From: Pseudomaricurvus sp965656525
GTDB lineage: Bacteria > Pseudomonadota > Gammaproteobacteria > Pseudomonadales > Cellvibrionaceae
Assembly (NCBI GenBank): GCA_965656525.1
Contig: CBFHKY010000052.1
Span: 1-7,606 of the forward strand
Direction: 5' to 3'
DNA length: 7,606 nt
The notes beneath the pieces were generated by a model that saw nothing but the letters and a program-made list of their open reading frames with translations, made no database searches and was not told the DNA's origin. The position numbers and the translations under genes were made by a program. Of this stretch, positions 1-6,821 are shown in pieces (within the stretch, counting starts at the first letter, position 1; every line of letters starts with the position of its first letter).

Positions 1-1
1 C

Positions 2-628
2 GCGTTTCGTCATCGCGGTGAAATGGCCAACCCTATTTTATTCTTTTTGATGGTGATCACCATGGTGCCTCTGGGGATCAGCCCAGAGGCTTCGGTGTTG
101 TCGGAACTGGCTGCGGGTATGATTTGGGTGGTGGCACTATTGGCCACTCTGCTGTCGTTAGATGGTTTGTTCCGCAGTGACTTTGAAGATGGGTCACTAG
201 AGCAACTGCTGATATCGCCGCAAATGCTGTACTTTCAGGTGCTGGCCAAGGTGTTGGTGCATTGGCTGACCACAGGTTTGCCGCTCACGATTATGGCCCC
301 TTTATTGGGGGTGATGCTGTCTCTGCCTGAAGAAGGCTACGTGACGTTGTTGGTTTCTCTGTTATTGGGTACGGCCAGTCTTAGCTTGATTGGCGCGATT
401 GGCTCCGCGCTAACAGTGTCTTTACGCAAGGGCGGTTTGTTGTTGTCTTTGATCATCATGCCGTTGTATGTTCCCGTGTTGATTTTTGGTGCCAGTGCTG
501 TCAACAGTGTGATCGAAGGCTTCCCTGTGGGGGGGCAGCTGGCAGTATTGGGTGCTTTTTTGGCCATGGCCACGATATTGGCACCTCTTGCGGCGGCGGG
601 GGCCTTAAGAATCAGTGCTAATGGCTGA
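2..628 (+). CDS. ccmB: CcmB, haem exporter/CcmAB permease subunit (5' partial)
   Basis: This is the integral membrane subunit of the CcmAB ABC transporter, which uses ATP hydrolysis by CcmA to release haem-loaded CcmE from CcmC-CcmD in the inner membrane. The frame is open from base 2, giving 208 residues. An ATG at 23 lies in frame but is internal: the residues before it (AFRHRGE) match the family N-terminal region, so about 13 residues lie upstream of the window. Visible family features are an opening ANPxxFFLMVIT segment, the cytoplasmic FRxDFEDGSLEQLL motif, several hydrophobic helices, LRKGGLLLSLIIMPLYVPVLIFG, and the C-terminal AAAGALRIS. The stop is TGA at 626-628. ccmA should lie just upstream. 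Unlike the other junctions in this operon, the next gene is 170 bp away. Identification is by remembered similarity to E. coli CcmB. Confidence 0.96.
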   Translation, partial: AFRHRGEMANPILFFLMVITMVPLGISPEASVLSELAAGMIWVVALLATLLSLDGLFRSDFEDGSLEQLLISPQMLYFQVLAKVLVHWLTTGLPLTIMAPLLGVMLSLPEEGYVTLLVSLLLGTASLSLIGAIGSALTVSLRKGGLLLSLIIMPLYVPVLIFGASAVNSVIEGFPVGGQLAVLGAFLAMATILAPLAAAGALRISANG

Positions 629-798
629 TTGAATTAGAGTCTTTCGAGCGTATGAAAAGGCTAAGTTTTTTAGTTTTGTAGACGTTTTGCGTAAGCTTTT
701 TAGCCCGTCACATTGTTAAGAAGTTTTAACTAGGTACAGCTTTGCAAGCAGAAAAAGTTACGATAATGAACGTTTCAACCAGATTTGAGGTGTAGACA
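629..798 (+). other. ccmB-ccmC intergenic gap, no gene
   Basis: This 170-bp non-coding gap is AT-rich and contains no credible ORF. Visible elements are all weak: GGCTAA (659-664) can pair with TTAGCC (700-705) across a 35-nt loop, and GTTAA (715-719) can pair with TTAAC (726-730). A GATAAT -10-like hexamer lies at 762-767, but the best -35-like match (TTTGCA at 741-746) is only 15 bp away. No GC-rich stem followed by a T-run is present, so I call neither a terminator nor a confident promoter. Confidence 0.6.
787..792 (+). promoter_or_regulatory. Ribosome binding site for ccmC
   Basis: GAGGTG lies 6 bases before the GTG at 799, with its GAGG core 8 bases away. It supports GTG as the true start and separates the real gene from an overlapping out-of-frame ATG ORF at 785. 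Confidence 0.75.
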
Positions 799-1569
799 GT
801 GGGCTGGCAGTGGTTTCATCGATTGGGTTCCCCGCGTTGGTTTTACGAAAAAACCAACGGTTGGATACCTTGCTTGGCGGTTATCAGTATTGGGTTATTG
901 GTGTGGGGGTGTATTTGGGCTTTGGCATTTGCGCCAGCGGATTTTAAGCAGGGCAACAGTTATCGCATCATTTATATCCACGTTCCGGCGGCATTTTTGG
1001 CGCTGGCGGGTTACTACGTTATGGCCATCAGTGGTGCGATTGGCTTGATCTGGAAAATGAAACTGGCCGATATGGTCATGAAGAGTGCGGCACCCATTGG
1101 GGCCGTGCTGACTTTTGTGTCGCTGATCACCGGAGCCATCTGGGGCAAACCGACATGGGGCACCTGGTGGGTTTGGGATGCACGCATCACTTCCATGCTG
1201 ATTTTATTATTTTTGTATTTGGGGGTGATTGCACTGCAAGAGGCGTATCAACATCAGGCGTCCGCTACTAAAGCCAGTGCTATCTTATCTTTGGTGGGGA
1301 TGGTGAATATCCCGATTATCTATAAATCCGTAGACTGGTGGTACACCTTGCATCAACCGGCCACCATCAAATTCACGTCAGAATCCACCATTCACCCGTC
1401 TATGTTTTACCCTCTGTTGGTGATGGTGATTGGTTTTTATGTGTTTTACGCACTGGTCTTACTTATGCGTGTTCGCAGTGAAGTGCTGGAGCGTGAGAAA
1501 AAAACCCGTTGGGTGAAAGATTTGGCCCTCGGCAGTGTCAATACAACCGCCAGTGAGGTGAAAACATGA
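799..1569 (+). CDS. ccmC: CcmC, haem-handling protein that loads CcmE
   Basis: CcmC is a polytopic inner-membrane protein with a periplasmic WWD domain. It binds haem and promotes its covalent attachment to CcmE, working with CcmD. The product has 256 residues, slightly longer than the E. coli protein (about 245). The WWD motif WGKPTWGTWWVWD is at residues 115-127, and the two axial haem histidines are H61 (in YIHVPAA) and H185 (in YTLHQP), matching H60 and H184 of E. coli. Six membrane helices are apparent. The start is GTG with a good GAGGTG site. The 3' end overlaps ccmD by four bases (ATGA), indicating translational coupling. The charged C-terminal tail (REKKTRWVKDLALGS...) is cytoplasmic and somewhat extended. 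Confidence 0.98.
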   Translation: MGWQWFHRLGSPRWFYEKTNGWIPCLAVISIGLLVWGCIWALAFAPADFKQGNSYRIIYIHVPAAFLALAGYYVMAISGAIGLIWKMKLADMVMKSAAPIGAVLTFVSLITGAIWGKPTWGTWWVWDARITSMLILLFLYLGVIALQEAYQHQASATKASAILSLVGMVNIPIIYKSVDWWYTLHQPATIKFTSESTIHPSMFYPLLVMVIGFYVFYALVLLMRVRSEVLEREKKTRWVKDLALGSVNTTASEVKT

Positions 1570-1775
1570 CTTTTCAATTTGCTAATTTGGCGGATTTTCT
1601 GGCCATGTCTGGCCACGGCGGCTATGTGTGGTCGTGCTACATCATCACCATACTGAGCTTAGTCTACTTAGTTGTATCGCCCATGCGACGTAAACAAAAC
1701 TTGATAGATCAGTTGCGTCGACAGGCCCGTATAGAAGAAGCAGAAAATCGCGATTCAAACCGACCCCCTCAGTGA
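1566..1775 (+). CDS. ccmD: CcmD, small membrane protein of the CcmC-CcmE complex
   Basis: CcmD is a small single-span membrane protein that associates with CcmC and CcmE and helps release holo-CcmE. The product has 69 residues, the usual size. It shows the family pattern: an N-terminal stretch with FLAMSGHGGYVW (residues 12-22), one membrane helix at about 20-39, then a basic cytoplasmic stretch (PMRRKQNLIDQLRRQAR) likely to form a helix or short coiled coil. Its ATG overlaps the ccmC stop, and a GAGGTG site lies at 1555-1560 inside ccmC. Sequence conservation in this family is low, so the assignment leans on position, size and topology together. Confidence 0.93.
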   Translation: MTFQFANLADFLAMSGHGGYVWSCYIITILSLVYLVVSPMRRKQNLIDQLRRQARIEEAENRDSNRPPQ

Positions 1776-1812
1776 ATTCGGCACAGCTACACTGATAACC
1801 TTAGTGGTAAAA

Positions 1813-1817
1813 GAGGA
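1813..1817 (+). promoter_or_regulatory. Ribosome binding site for ccmE
   Basis: GAGGA lies 11 bases before the ATG at 1829. The spacing is a little long, but this is the only purine-rich site in the 53-bp ccmD-ccmE gap and it fits the family start MxxxRKxRL. Confidence 0.6.
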
Positions 1818-1828
1818 AACACAACATC

Positions 1829-2293
1829 ATGCATCCGGTACGTAAACAGCGCCTTTATGTCGTGATTTTTATCGTCGTGTTCACCAGTGTGGCTATAGGG
1901 CTATTGGTGTATGCACTGCGTGAAAACATCAATCTGTTTTATCCGCCCTCAAAAATCGTATCGGGTGAAGCACCGATTAATAAACGCATTCGGGCGGGCG
2001 GCTGTGTGTTGCCTGGTCACGTAGTGCGTTCAGGCAAGAATTTGGATGTGAGCTTCTTAATCACCGATGGCGCGGCCAATGTAGAGGTGCAATTCACCGG
2101 TATTTTGCCCGACTTGTTTGCCGAAGGTGAGGCCGTGGTAGTGAATGGACAGCTCAATGGTGACGGTGTGTTTCAAGCCTCCGAAGTGTTAGCGAAACAC
2201 GATGAAACCTATACGCCACCAGAAGTTGCAGAAGCAATGCAAAATACCGGTGAACACCAAGAAGCTTGCGAGGGAATGCAATATGATTCCTGA
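1829..2293 (+). CDS. ccmE: CcmE, periplasmic haem chaperone
   Basis: CcmE is a membrane-anchored haem chaperone that binds haem covalently in the periplasm and passes it to the CcmF ligase. The product has 154 residues, normal for the family. The N-terminus (MHPVRKQRLY) is cytoplasmic and basic, a signal anchor spans about residues 9-30, and the beta-barrel OB-fold domain follows. The haem-binding motif LAKHDETYTPPEV contains His124 and Tyr128, corresponding to H130 and Y134 of E. coli. The family motif GILPDLFAEG is at 91-100. Cys59 in GGCVLPG takes a position that is usually hydrophobic in relatives I recall, and a second cysteine, C147, lies in the tail. The 3' end overlaps ccmF by 11 bp. 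Confidence 0.98.
   Translation: MHPVRKQRLYVVIFIVVFTSVAIGLLVYALRENINLFYPPSKIVSGEAPINKRIRAGGCVLPGHVVRSGKNLDVSFLITDGAANVEVQFTGILPDLFAEGEAVVVNGQLNGDGVFQASEVLAKHDETYTPPEVAEAMQNTGEHQEACEGMQYDS
2270..2275 (+). promoter_or_regulatory. Ribosome binding site deciding the ccmF start
   Basis: GAGGGA lies inside the end of ccmE, 7 bases before the ATG at 2283. It supports this start over an in-frame ATG at 2202, which would add 27 residues encoded entirely within the ccmE haem-motif region. Confidence 0.75.
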
Positions 2294-4271
2294 GATTGGC
2301 CATTTTACGTTGATTCTAGCGCTGTTCTTATCCGCTGTGCTGTCTGTGGTGCCTTTGTGGGGCGCGTATCGCGGTAATGTGGTGCTAATGCGCTCTAGCC
2401 GCAGCTTAACAACTGGCCTGTTTGTGTTCGTACTGCTGGCTTTCTTTTGTTTGTTGCAGGCTTTTGTGACAGATGATTTCACCGTAACGTACGTTGCGAA
2501 CCAATCCAATAGCCTACTGCCCATGCAGTATAAAGTTAGTGCGCTGTGGGGCGGTCACGAGGGGTCTTTGCTGCTTTGGGTTTTGATTCTGGCAGGCTGG
2601 GCATTAGCCGTGGCCGTGTACAGTAAGCAAATGCCATTGGATATGGTTTCGCGAGTACTGGCTGTTATGGGTATGATCTCAGTAGGTTTTCTGAGTTTTG
2701 TACTGTTCACCTCCAATCCGTTTGATCGCAATTTGCCGAACACTCCTGCCGATGGCAGCGATCTGAACCCATTATTACAAGACCCCGGCCTGATTATTCA
2801 CCCACCAATGCTGTATATGGGTTATGTGGGCTTTTCTGTGGTCTTCGCATTTGCTATTGCGGCATTACTCTCCGGCCGTTTAGACAGTGCCTGGGCACGC
2901 TGGTCGCGGCCTTGGACAACTGTGGCATGGGCTTTTTTAACCTTAGGGATCGCACTGGGTAGCTGGTGGGCGTATTACGAGCTTGGCTGGGGCGGCTGGT
3001 GGTTTTGGGATCCGGTCGAAAACGCATCGTTCATGCCTTGGTTGGTGGGTACTGCGTTGATCCACTCGCTAGCCGTGACAGAGAAACGCGGTGTGTTTAA
3101 AAGTTGGACGTTGTTATTGGCTATCTTTGCGTTCTCACTCAGCCTGTTAGGTACTTTCTTAGTACGTTCTGGCGTGTTGACATCGGTACACGCCTTTGCG
3201 GCTGACCCAGAGCGTGGTGTCTTTATTCTAGGCTTTTTGGCACTGGTTGTAGGTGGGTCGCTCACGCTTTATGCCTTTAGGGCGCCATCCGTCAAAACTA
3301 CGGCCAGTTTTCAGTGGTTATCGCGAGAATCGGGCTTACTGGCCAACAATTTGGTGCTGGTAGTGGCCACCGCGACCATCTTACTGGGCACCTTATACCC
3401 CCTTATTGCGGATGCCCTAAACTGGGGGAAAATCTCTGTAGGGCCACCGTACTTTAACTTCTTCTTTGTGCCTCTGATGTCGCTATTAGCGGTGCTGATG
3501 GGCATAGCAGTCTTTTTGAACTGGAAGCGTAATCAGTGGAAAACCATCGCCAATTTGTTGAAAAAACCACTGGTGCTTAGCCTGTTACTCGGTGCGTTAT
3601 GCCCATTTTTCATGGCGGATACGTATTCTTTCACCGCCGCCATCACGGTGTTTTTGGGCAGCTGGTTGTCGCTGGCCATGTTTGCGGATGTTATTTACCG
3701 TGTGCGTAACAAATCCAATAAACTGAAAGGTCTGGCGGGTTTGTCATTGGGTTATTACGGTATGGTCTTGGCGCATTTAGGTGTGGCCGTGACATTACTG
3801 GGCGCGGGCCTCAACACCATCTATTCCGATCACCGTGACATTAGAATGGCGCCGGGTGAACAGATAGAGCAAGGCGGCTATGTTTACGAATTTAAGGGAT
3901 CACAGAAGGTACGTGGCCCGAATTATATTTCGGATATGGGAACCGTAGAGCTCTATAAAAACGACAAACTGTACGATGTGTTAAAGCCAGAAAAACGACG
4001 CTATTTGTCCGGTGGTAACTTAATGACAGAAGTAGGAATCAATGCTGGATTCTGGCGTGATTTGTACGTGGCCATGGGCGAACCATTAGACGATGGCGCT
4101 TGGGCGGTGCGTGTGCACTATAAGCCTTTTGTACGCTGGATTTGGCTTGGCTCTATTTTAATGGCGCTGGGCGGCATGCTAGCGATTCTGGATAAACGCT
4201 ACCGTTTATCGGCAAAAACTGCCGCTGCACCCTCGGCATCAACACTTGCAAACCCTGCAACACCCTCCTAA
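2283..4271 (+). CDS. ccmF: CcmF, cytochrome c haem lyase subunit
   Basis: CcmF is the large integral membrane subunit of the System I holocytochrome c synthetase. It takes haem from CcmE and, with CcmH, ligates it to the CXXCH motif of apocytochromes. From the ATG at 2283 the product has 662 residues (E. coli about 647) and begins MIPEIGHF, matching the family N-terminus. The WWD domain WGGWWFWDPVENASFMPWL is at about 236-254. Four conserved histidines are present: periplasmic H173 (IIHPPMLYMGY) and H303 (VHAFA), and transmembrane H261 and H498 (MVLAHLG). The first three coincide in number with E. coli, and H498 corresponds to H491. About 15 membrane helices and a large C-terminal periplasmic loop (about 512-615) are seen. 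The C-terminal tail is rich in Ala, Pro, Ser and Thr. Confidence 0.98.
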   Translation: MIPEIGHFTLILALFLSAVLSVVPLWGAYRGNVVLMRSSRSLTTGLFVFVLLAFFCLLQAFVTDDFTVTYVANQSNSLLPMQYKVSALWGGHEGSLLLWVLILAGWALAVAVYSKQMPLDMVSRVLAVMGMISVGFLSFVLFTSNPFDRNLPNTPADGSDLNPLLQDPGLIIHPPMLYMGYVGFSVVFAFAIAALLSGRLDSAWARWSRPWTTVAWAFLTLGIALGSWWAYYELGWGGWWFWDPVENASFMPWLVGTALIHSLAVTEKRGVFKSWTLLLAIFAFSLSLLGTFLVRSGVLTSVHAFAADPERGVFILGFLALVVGGSLTLYAFRAPSVKTTASFQWLSRESGLLANNLVLVVATATILLGTLYPLIADALNWGKISVGPPYFNFFFVPLMSLLAVLMGIAVFLNWKRNQWKTIANLLKKPLVLSLLLGALCPFFMADTYSFTAAITVFLGSWLSLAMFADVIYRVRNKSNKLKGLAGLSLGYYGMVLAHLGVAVTLLGAGLNTIYSDHRDIRMAPGEQIEQGGYVYEFKGSQKVRGPNYISDMGTVELYKNDKLYDVLKPEKRRYLSGGNLMTEVGINAGFWRDLYVAMGEPLDDGAWAVRVHYKPFVRWIWLGSILMALGGMLAILDKRYRLSAKTAAAPSASTLANPATPS

Positions 4272-4282
4272 CGTCGGAGGGT
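4262..4282 (+). other. Stem-loop over the ccmF stop codon
   Basis: ACCCTCC (4262-4268) pairs perfectly with GGAGGGT (4276-4282), with a 7-nt loop that begins with the ccmF TAA stop. No T-run follows, so it is not a standard intrinsic terminator. It may be a 3'-end stabiliser, a processing site or a modest attenuator between ccmF and ccmG. The GGAGG in its 3' arm is too far (37 nt) from the ccmG start to serve as its ribosome site. Confidence 0.55.
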
Positions 4283-4306
4283 AAAGCTTGGGTTGTGTGA
4301 ATATTT

Positions 4307-4311
4307 AAGGA
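4307..4311 (+). promoter_or_regulatory. Ribosome binding site for ccmG
   Basis: AAGGA lies 6 bases before the GTG at 4318 and supports that GTG as the start. Confidence 0.7.
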
Positions 4312-4317
4312 AACACT

Positions 4318-4848
4318 GTGTCTCGATTAAAGTTATTTTTGCCGCTGGGAATTTTTGTCGTTTTGGCCGTGCTGTTTTGGCGCGGGTTGAGTTTAGACCC
4401 TACGGCGATGCCATCAGCACTTATTGATCGCCCTATGCCGAGTTATTCATTACCGACCTTGGCGTCGCCAGATCAACTCACGACGGAAGCAGCGCTGAAA
4501 GGGCAGGTCACCTTGGTCAACCTTTGGGCGACGTGGTGTGTGGCGTGTAAAGTAGAGCACCCCTACCTGATAGAGCTAGCACAGCAAGGTATTGCCATTG
4601 TAGGTATCAACTACAAAGATGAAGATACCGCTGCGAAGCAATGGCTGAAAACATTAGGCAATCCTTATCGCTACAACATCGTAGATAAAAGTGGCCGTTT
4701 AGGCATTGATTTAGGGGTATACGGTGCGCCTGAAACCTATATTGTGGATAAAGACGGCTTGATACGTTACCGTCACGTGGGTGTTATCGACGACAACGTT
4801 TGGCAGCAGACCCTAAAGCCCATCGTCGATCAGTTGAACGCCGAGTGA
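4318..4848 (+). CDS. ccmG: CcmG/DsbE, thiol:disulfide interchange protein
   Basis: CcmG is a membrane-tethered, periplasm-facing thioredoxin-like reductant. It receives electrons from CcdA/DsbD and reduces disulfides in apocytochrome c or CcmH before haem ligation. The product has 176 residues with a GTG start. An N-terminal membrane anchor spans about residues 4-22, then SALIDRPMPSYSLPTL leads into the thioredoxin fold. The redox motif WCVAC has C74 and C77. The cis-proline is P138 in GVYGAPETYIVD, the CcmG-specific signature. The IxxINYKDE and RYRHVG segments also match the family. The gap from ccmF is 46 bp and contains a stem-loop. The 3' end overlaps the next gene as GTGA. Confidence 0.97.
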   Translation: MSRLKLFLPLGIFVVLAVLFWRGLSLDPTAMPSALIDRPMPSYSLPTLASPDQLTTEAALKGQVTLVNLWATWCVACKVEHPYLIELAQQGIAIVGINYKDEDTAAKQWLKTLGNPYRYNIVDKSGRLGIDLGVYGAPETYIVDKDGLIRYRHVGVIDDNVWQQTLKPIVDQLNAE

Positions 4849-5192
4849 CAATTGACCCGAGTCGCTGCCCCCTGTGTGGCGAAGAGAATCGTTGCGCGCA
4901 AGTGGCTACTTCGCAAGAGGCCTTTCTTTTAGAAACATCGCCTCAAATGGAGGATAGTCGAGTGGTGATGACGGCAGAGCCTTCTATCACCCATTCAAGC
5001 GAATCAGGTTCTGACCCTTCACAAACGCAAAAACAACAACCTAGCGGTCAGCAATCAAAGGTGTGTGCATCAAACCCAAGTTGCTGGTGTTTTACGGCGG
5101 CTTTCCCGCCGGAACTGTTAGAACGTGTCCCAAAAGCGCAAAGGGGTAGTGCGTGTATTTGCGCCCGTTGTGCCGCGGAAGCTTCGGCTTAA
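4845..5192 (+). CDS. Cysteine-rich CWC family protein, function unknown
   Basis: This is a small, probably cytoplasmic protein (no signal peptide or membrane helix) resembling the cysteine-rich CWC domain family, whose function is unknown. The likely start is the GTG at 4845, which overlaps the ccmG TGA (GTGA). No clear Shine-Dalgarno site precedes it, so it probably depends on coupling to ccmG. The product has 115 residues. Family motifs are CPLCG (C8, C11), NRC (C17), CWC (C80, C82), the FPPELLERVPKAQRG segment, and CICARC (C104, C106, C109). The paired cysteines suggest metal binding, which is inference. Residues about 22-74 form a Ser/Thr/Gln/Glu-rich, low-complexity insert between two halves that are normally nearly adjacent. 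A longer reading from TTG at 4800 would run through ccmG and is less likely. Confidence 0.85.
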   Translation: MTIDPSRCPLCGEENRCAQVATSQEAFLLETSPQMEDSRVVMTAEPSITHSSESGSDPSQTQKQQPSGQQSKVCASNPSCWCFTAAFPPELLERVPKAQRGSACICARCAAEASA

Positions 5193-5204
5193 ACATACCG
5201 AAGC
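5181..5204 (+). terminator. Possible hairpin between convergent genes
   Basis: GCTTCGG (5181-5187) pairs with CCGAAGC (5198-5204) around a 10-nt loop that includes the stop (5190-5192) of the CWC gene. It lies in the short gap between convergent genes, where a bidirectional terminator is expected. The nearest T-run on the + strand (5225-5230) is 20 nt away, so termination is doubtful. The GAAGCTTC palindrome at 5178-5185 competes for the 5' arm. Confidence 0.35.
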
Positions 5205-5228
5205 GGTTCATTCATCATCAAACCTTTT

Positions 5229-6809
5229 TTATTCTTCAGCATTAGCCGTTTCACGCGCTAGCGGTGTGGTTGCGACAGTTTTACCTTTCATCGCGCTATG
5301 AGTCGTGGCGGGTGTTTGACTTGGGTTGCCGTAGAACTCTTTAACCGGAACTGGCAATCCATTGGCATCGATAATATGGGCGTGTTGGCGACGCAACTGC
5401 CTCGGCTCAGCCACACCGCAAGAATGGGCAATGGTTTCGACCTCGTGCACCATGTTTTTAACATAATGAGCCACGCGATTCGATTTGTTGGTTGGGTCCA
5501 ACCCTTTTTGTAGATCTGGGTTGTGCGTGGTAATACCGGTAGGGCAAGTGTTTTTGTTGCATTGCAGTGCTTGAATGCAACCCAGTGCAAACATAAAGCC
5601 GCGCGCACTCACGACCATGTCGGCACCAATGCAAAGCGCCCAAGCTACATCGGATGGATTAATCAGCTTGCCAGATGCCACCACCTTAATGCGTTGGCGC
5701 AATCCATGTGCCTCTAGTTTATCCACCACCAGTGGCAGACTCCGCTTTAACGGCAATCCGACAAAATCGATTAAACTCTGTGGTGCAGCACCCGTGCCTC
5801 CATCGGCGCTGTCGATGGTGATAAAGTCTGGTGCATACTCTAGCCCTTTAGCGGCAATCGCGTGGCATAACTCATCAATCCACTCACTGTTACCAATCAC
5901 GGCTTTAAAGCCGGTAGGTTTACCTGTGATCTCGCGAACCCGATGGATCATATCCAACAGCTCATTAAGATCACGAATATCTTTATGCCCGTTGGGGCTA
6001 ATAGAGGCTTGGCCTTCAGGAATACCGCGAGTGGAGGCAATCAACGGGGTGACTTTATCCGCGGGTAAAATACCGCCTTTACCCGGTTTCGCGCCTTGGC
6101 TGAGCTTGATTTCAAACATTCTCACTTGATCGTGCTCGGCAATACCTTTGAGCTTATCGGCGCAGAGCGTGCCATCATCCTTGCGCACGCCATATTTCGC
6201 TGTACCCATTTGGAAGATCAAATCACAGCCGCCTTCAAGATGAAAAGACGAGAGAGCCCCCTCGCCAGTATTCATCCATATACCCGCTTTTTTTGCGCCT
6301 TTAGACAGCGCCCGCACTGCAGGTACAGAAAGCGCGCCAAAACTCATCCCCGATACATTAAAGATCGTGTTGGTAGAAAAAGGAGTACGTGCGTAATGCT
6401 CCCCAAAAGTGATGGTGGCGCTAGCTTGGGCGTCTTCCTCCATTACAGGGAATACGCTGTTCAGGAACAACACCTCACCCGCTTGATTGAGTAATCGAGT
6501 AGAACCGAATGCCACAGTAGAATCGATATTTTTGGCCGCTCTGTACACCCAGCTGCGTTGTGCTCGGTTAAAAGGCAGTTCTTCACGATCCAAGGCAAAA
6601 AAGTACTGACGGAAGAACTCGCCAAAGTGTTCGAACAAGTAGCGAAAACGACCAATTACAGGGTAGTTCCGGCGAACAGCGTGCTGCTTCTGATGAGTAT
6701 CGACCCAATACATATAGCCGATCCAAAGCACACCCACACCCAAAGAAAAAATCAGCAACAGTGCGCTGAACTGAAGGAAGCCTGATATCAAACCGGCAGA
6801 CCATTCCAT
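5229..6809 (-). CDS. FMN-binding glutamate synthase family protein, membrane-anchored
   Basis: This is a stand-alone relative of the FMN/iron-sulfur synthase domain of the glutamate synthase large subunit, of the kind annotated as FMN-binding glutamate synthase family (for example YerD of Bacillus). The product has 526 residues, normal for that group. Residues about 7-35 form an N-terminal membrane helix, followed by the family segment RNYPVIGRFRYLFEHFGEFFRQYF. Domain motifs are MSFGALS (155-161), NTGEGA (180-185), EIKLSQGAKPGKGG (233-246), SADGGTGAAP (334-343) and GADMVVSARGFMFALGC (395-411). The 3Fe-4S cysteines correspond to C411, C417 and C422 (CNKNTCPTG). The glutaminase and C-terminal GltB domains are absent, so glutamine-dependent glutamate synthesis is not expected; the real substrate is unknown. 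It converges on the ccm run with a 36-bp gap. Confidence 0.95.
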   Translation of the reverse strand: MEWSAGLISGFLQFSALLLIFSLGVGVLWIGYMYWVDTHQKQHAVRRNYPVIGRFRYLFEHFGEFFRQYFFALDREELPFNRAQRSWVYRAAKNIDSTVAFGSTRLLNQAGEVLFLNSVFPVMEEDAQASATITFGEHYARTPFSTNTIFNVSGMSFGALSVPAVRALSKGAKKAGIWMNTGEGALSSFHLEGGCDLIFQMGTAKYGVRKDDGTLCADKLKGIAEHDQVRMFEIKLSQGAKPGKGGILPADKVTPLIASTRGIPEGQASISPNGHKDIRDLNELLDMIHRVREITGKPTGFKAVIGNSEWIDELCHAIAAKGLEYAPDFITIDSADGGTGAAPQSLIDFVGLPLKRSLPLVVDKLEAHGLRQRIKVVASGKLINPSDVAWALCIGADMVVSARGFMFALGCIQALQCNKNTCPTGITTHNPDLQKGLDPTNKSNRVAHYVKNMVHEVETIAHSCGVAEPRQLRRQHAHIIDANGLPVPVKEFYGNPSQTPATTHSAMKGKTVATTPLARETANAEE

Positions 6810-6816
6810 AGTAAAA

Positions 6817-6821
6817 CCCTT
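6817..6821 (-). promoter_or_regulatory. Ribosome binding site for the glutamate synthase-like gene
   Basis: On the - strand AAGGG lies 7 bases before the ATG (6809-6807). It supports this start, which also places the membrane helix directly at the N-terminus, as usual for the family. Confidence 0.65.

Noticed and set aside
23..628. ATG at 23 as the start of a complete ccmB
   Set aside because: The frame stays open to the window edge and the upstream residues AFRHRGE match the family, so the gene is cut by the window.
2202..2282. N-terminal extension of CcmF by 27 residues from the ATG at 2202
   Set aside because: The residues are the out-of-frame reading of the ccmE haem-motif region. The family N-terminus MxPEIG begins exactly at 2283, which has its own GAGGGA site.
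4800..4844. TTG at 4800 as the start of the CWC gene
   Set aside because: It would add 15 residues encoded inside ccmG with no family similarity; the GTG overlapping the ccmG stop is a more natural coupled start.
5575..6129. 184-codon + strand open frame opposite the glutamate synthase-like gene
   Set aside because: It is antisense to a well-conserved domain, has no recognisable motif and is explained as a shadow frame.
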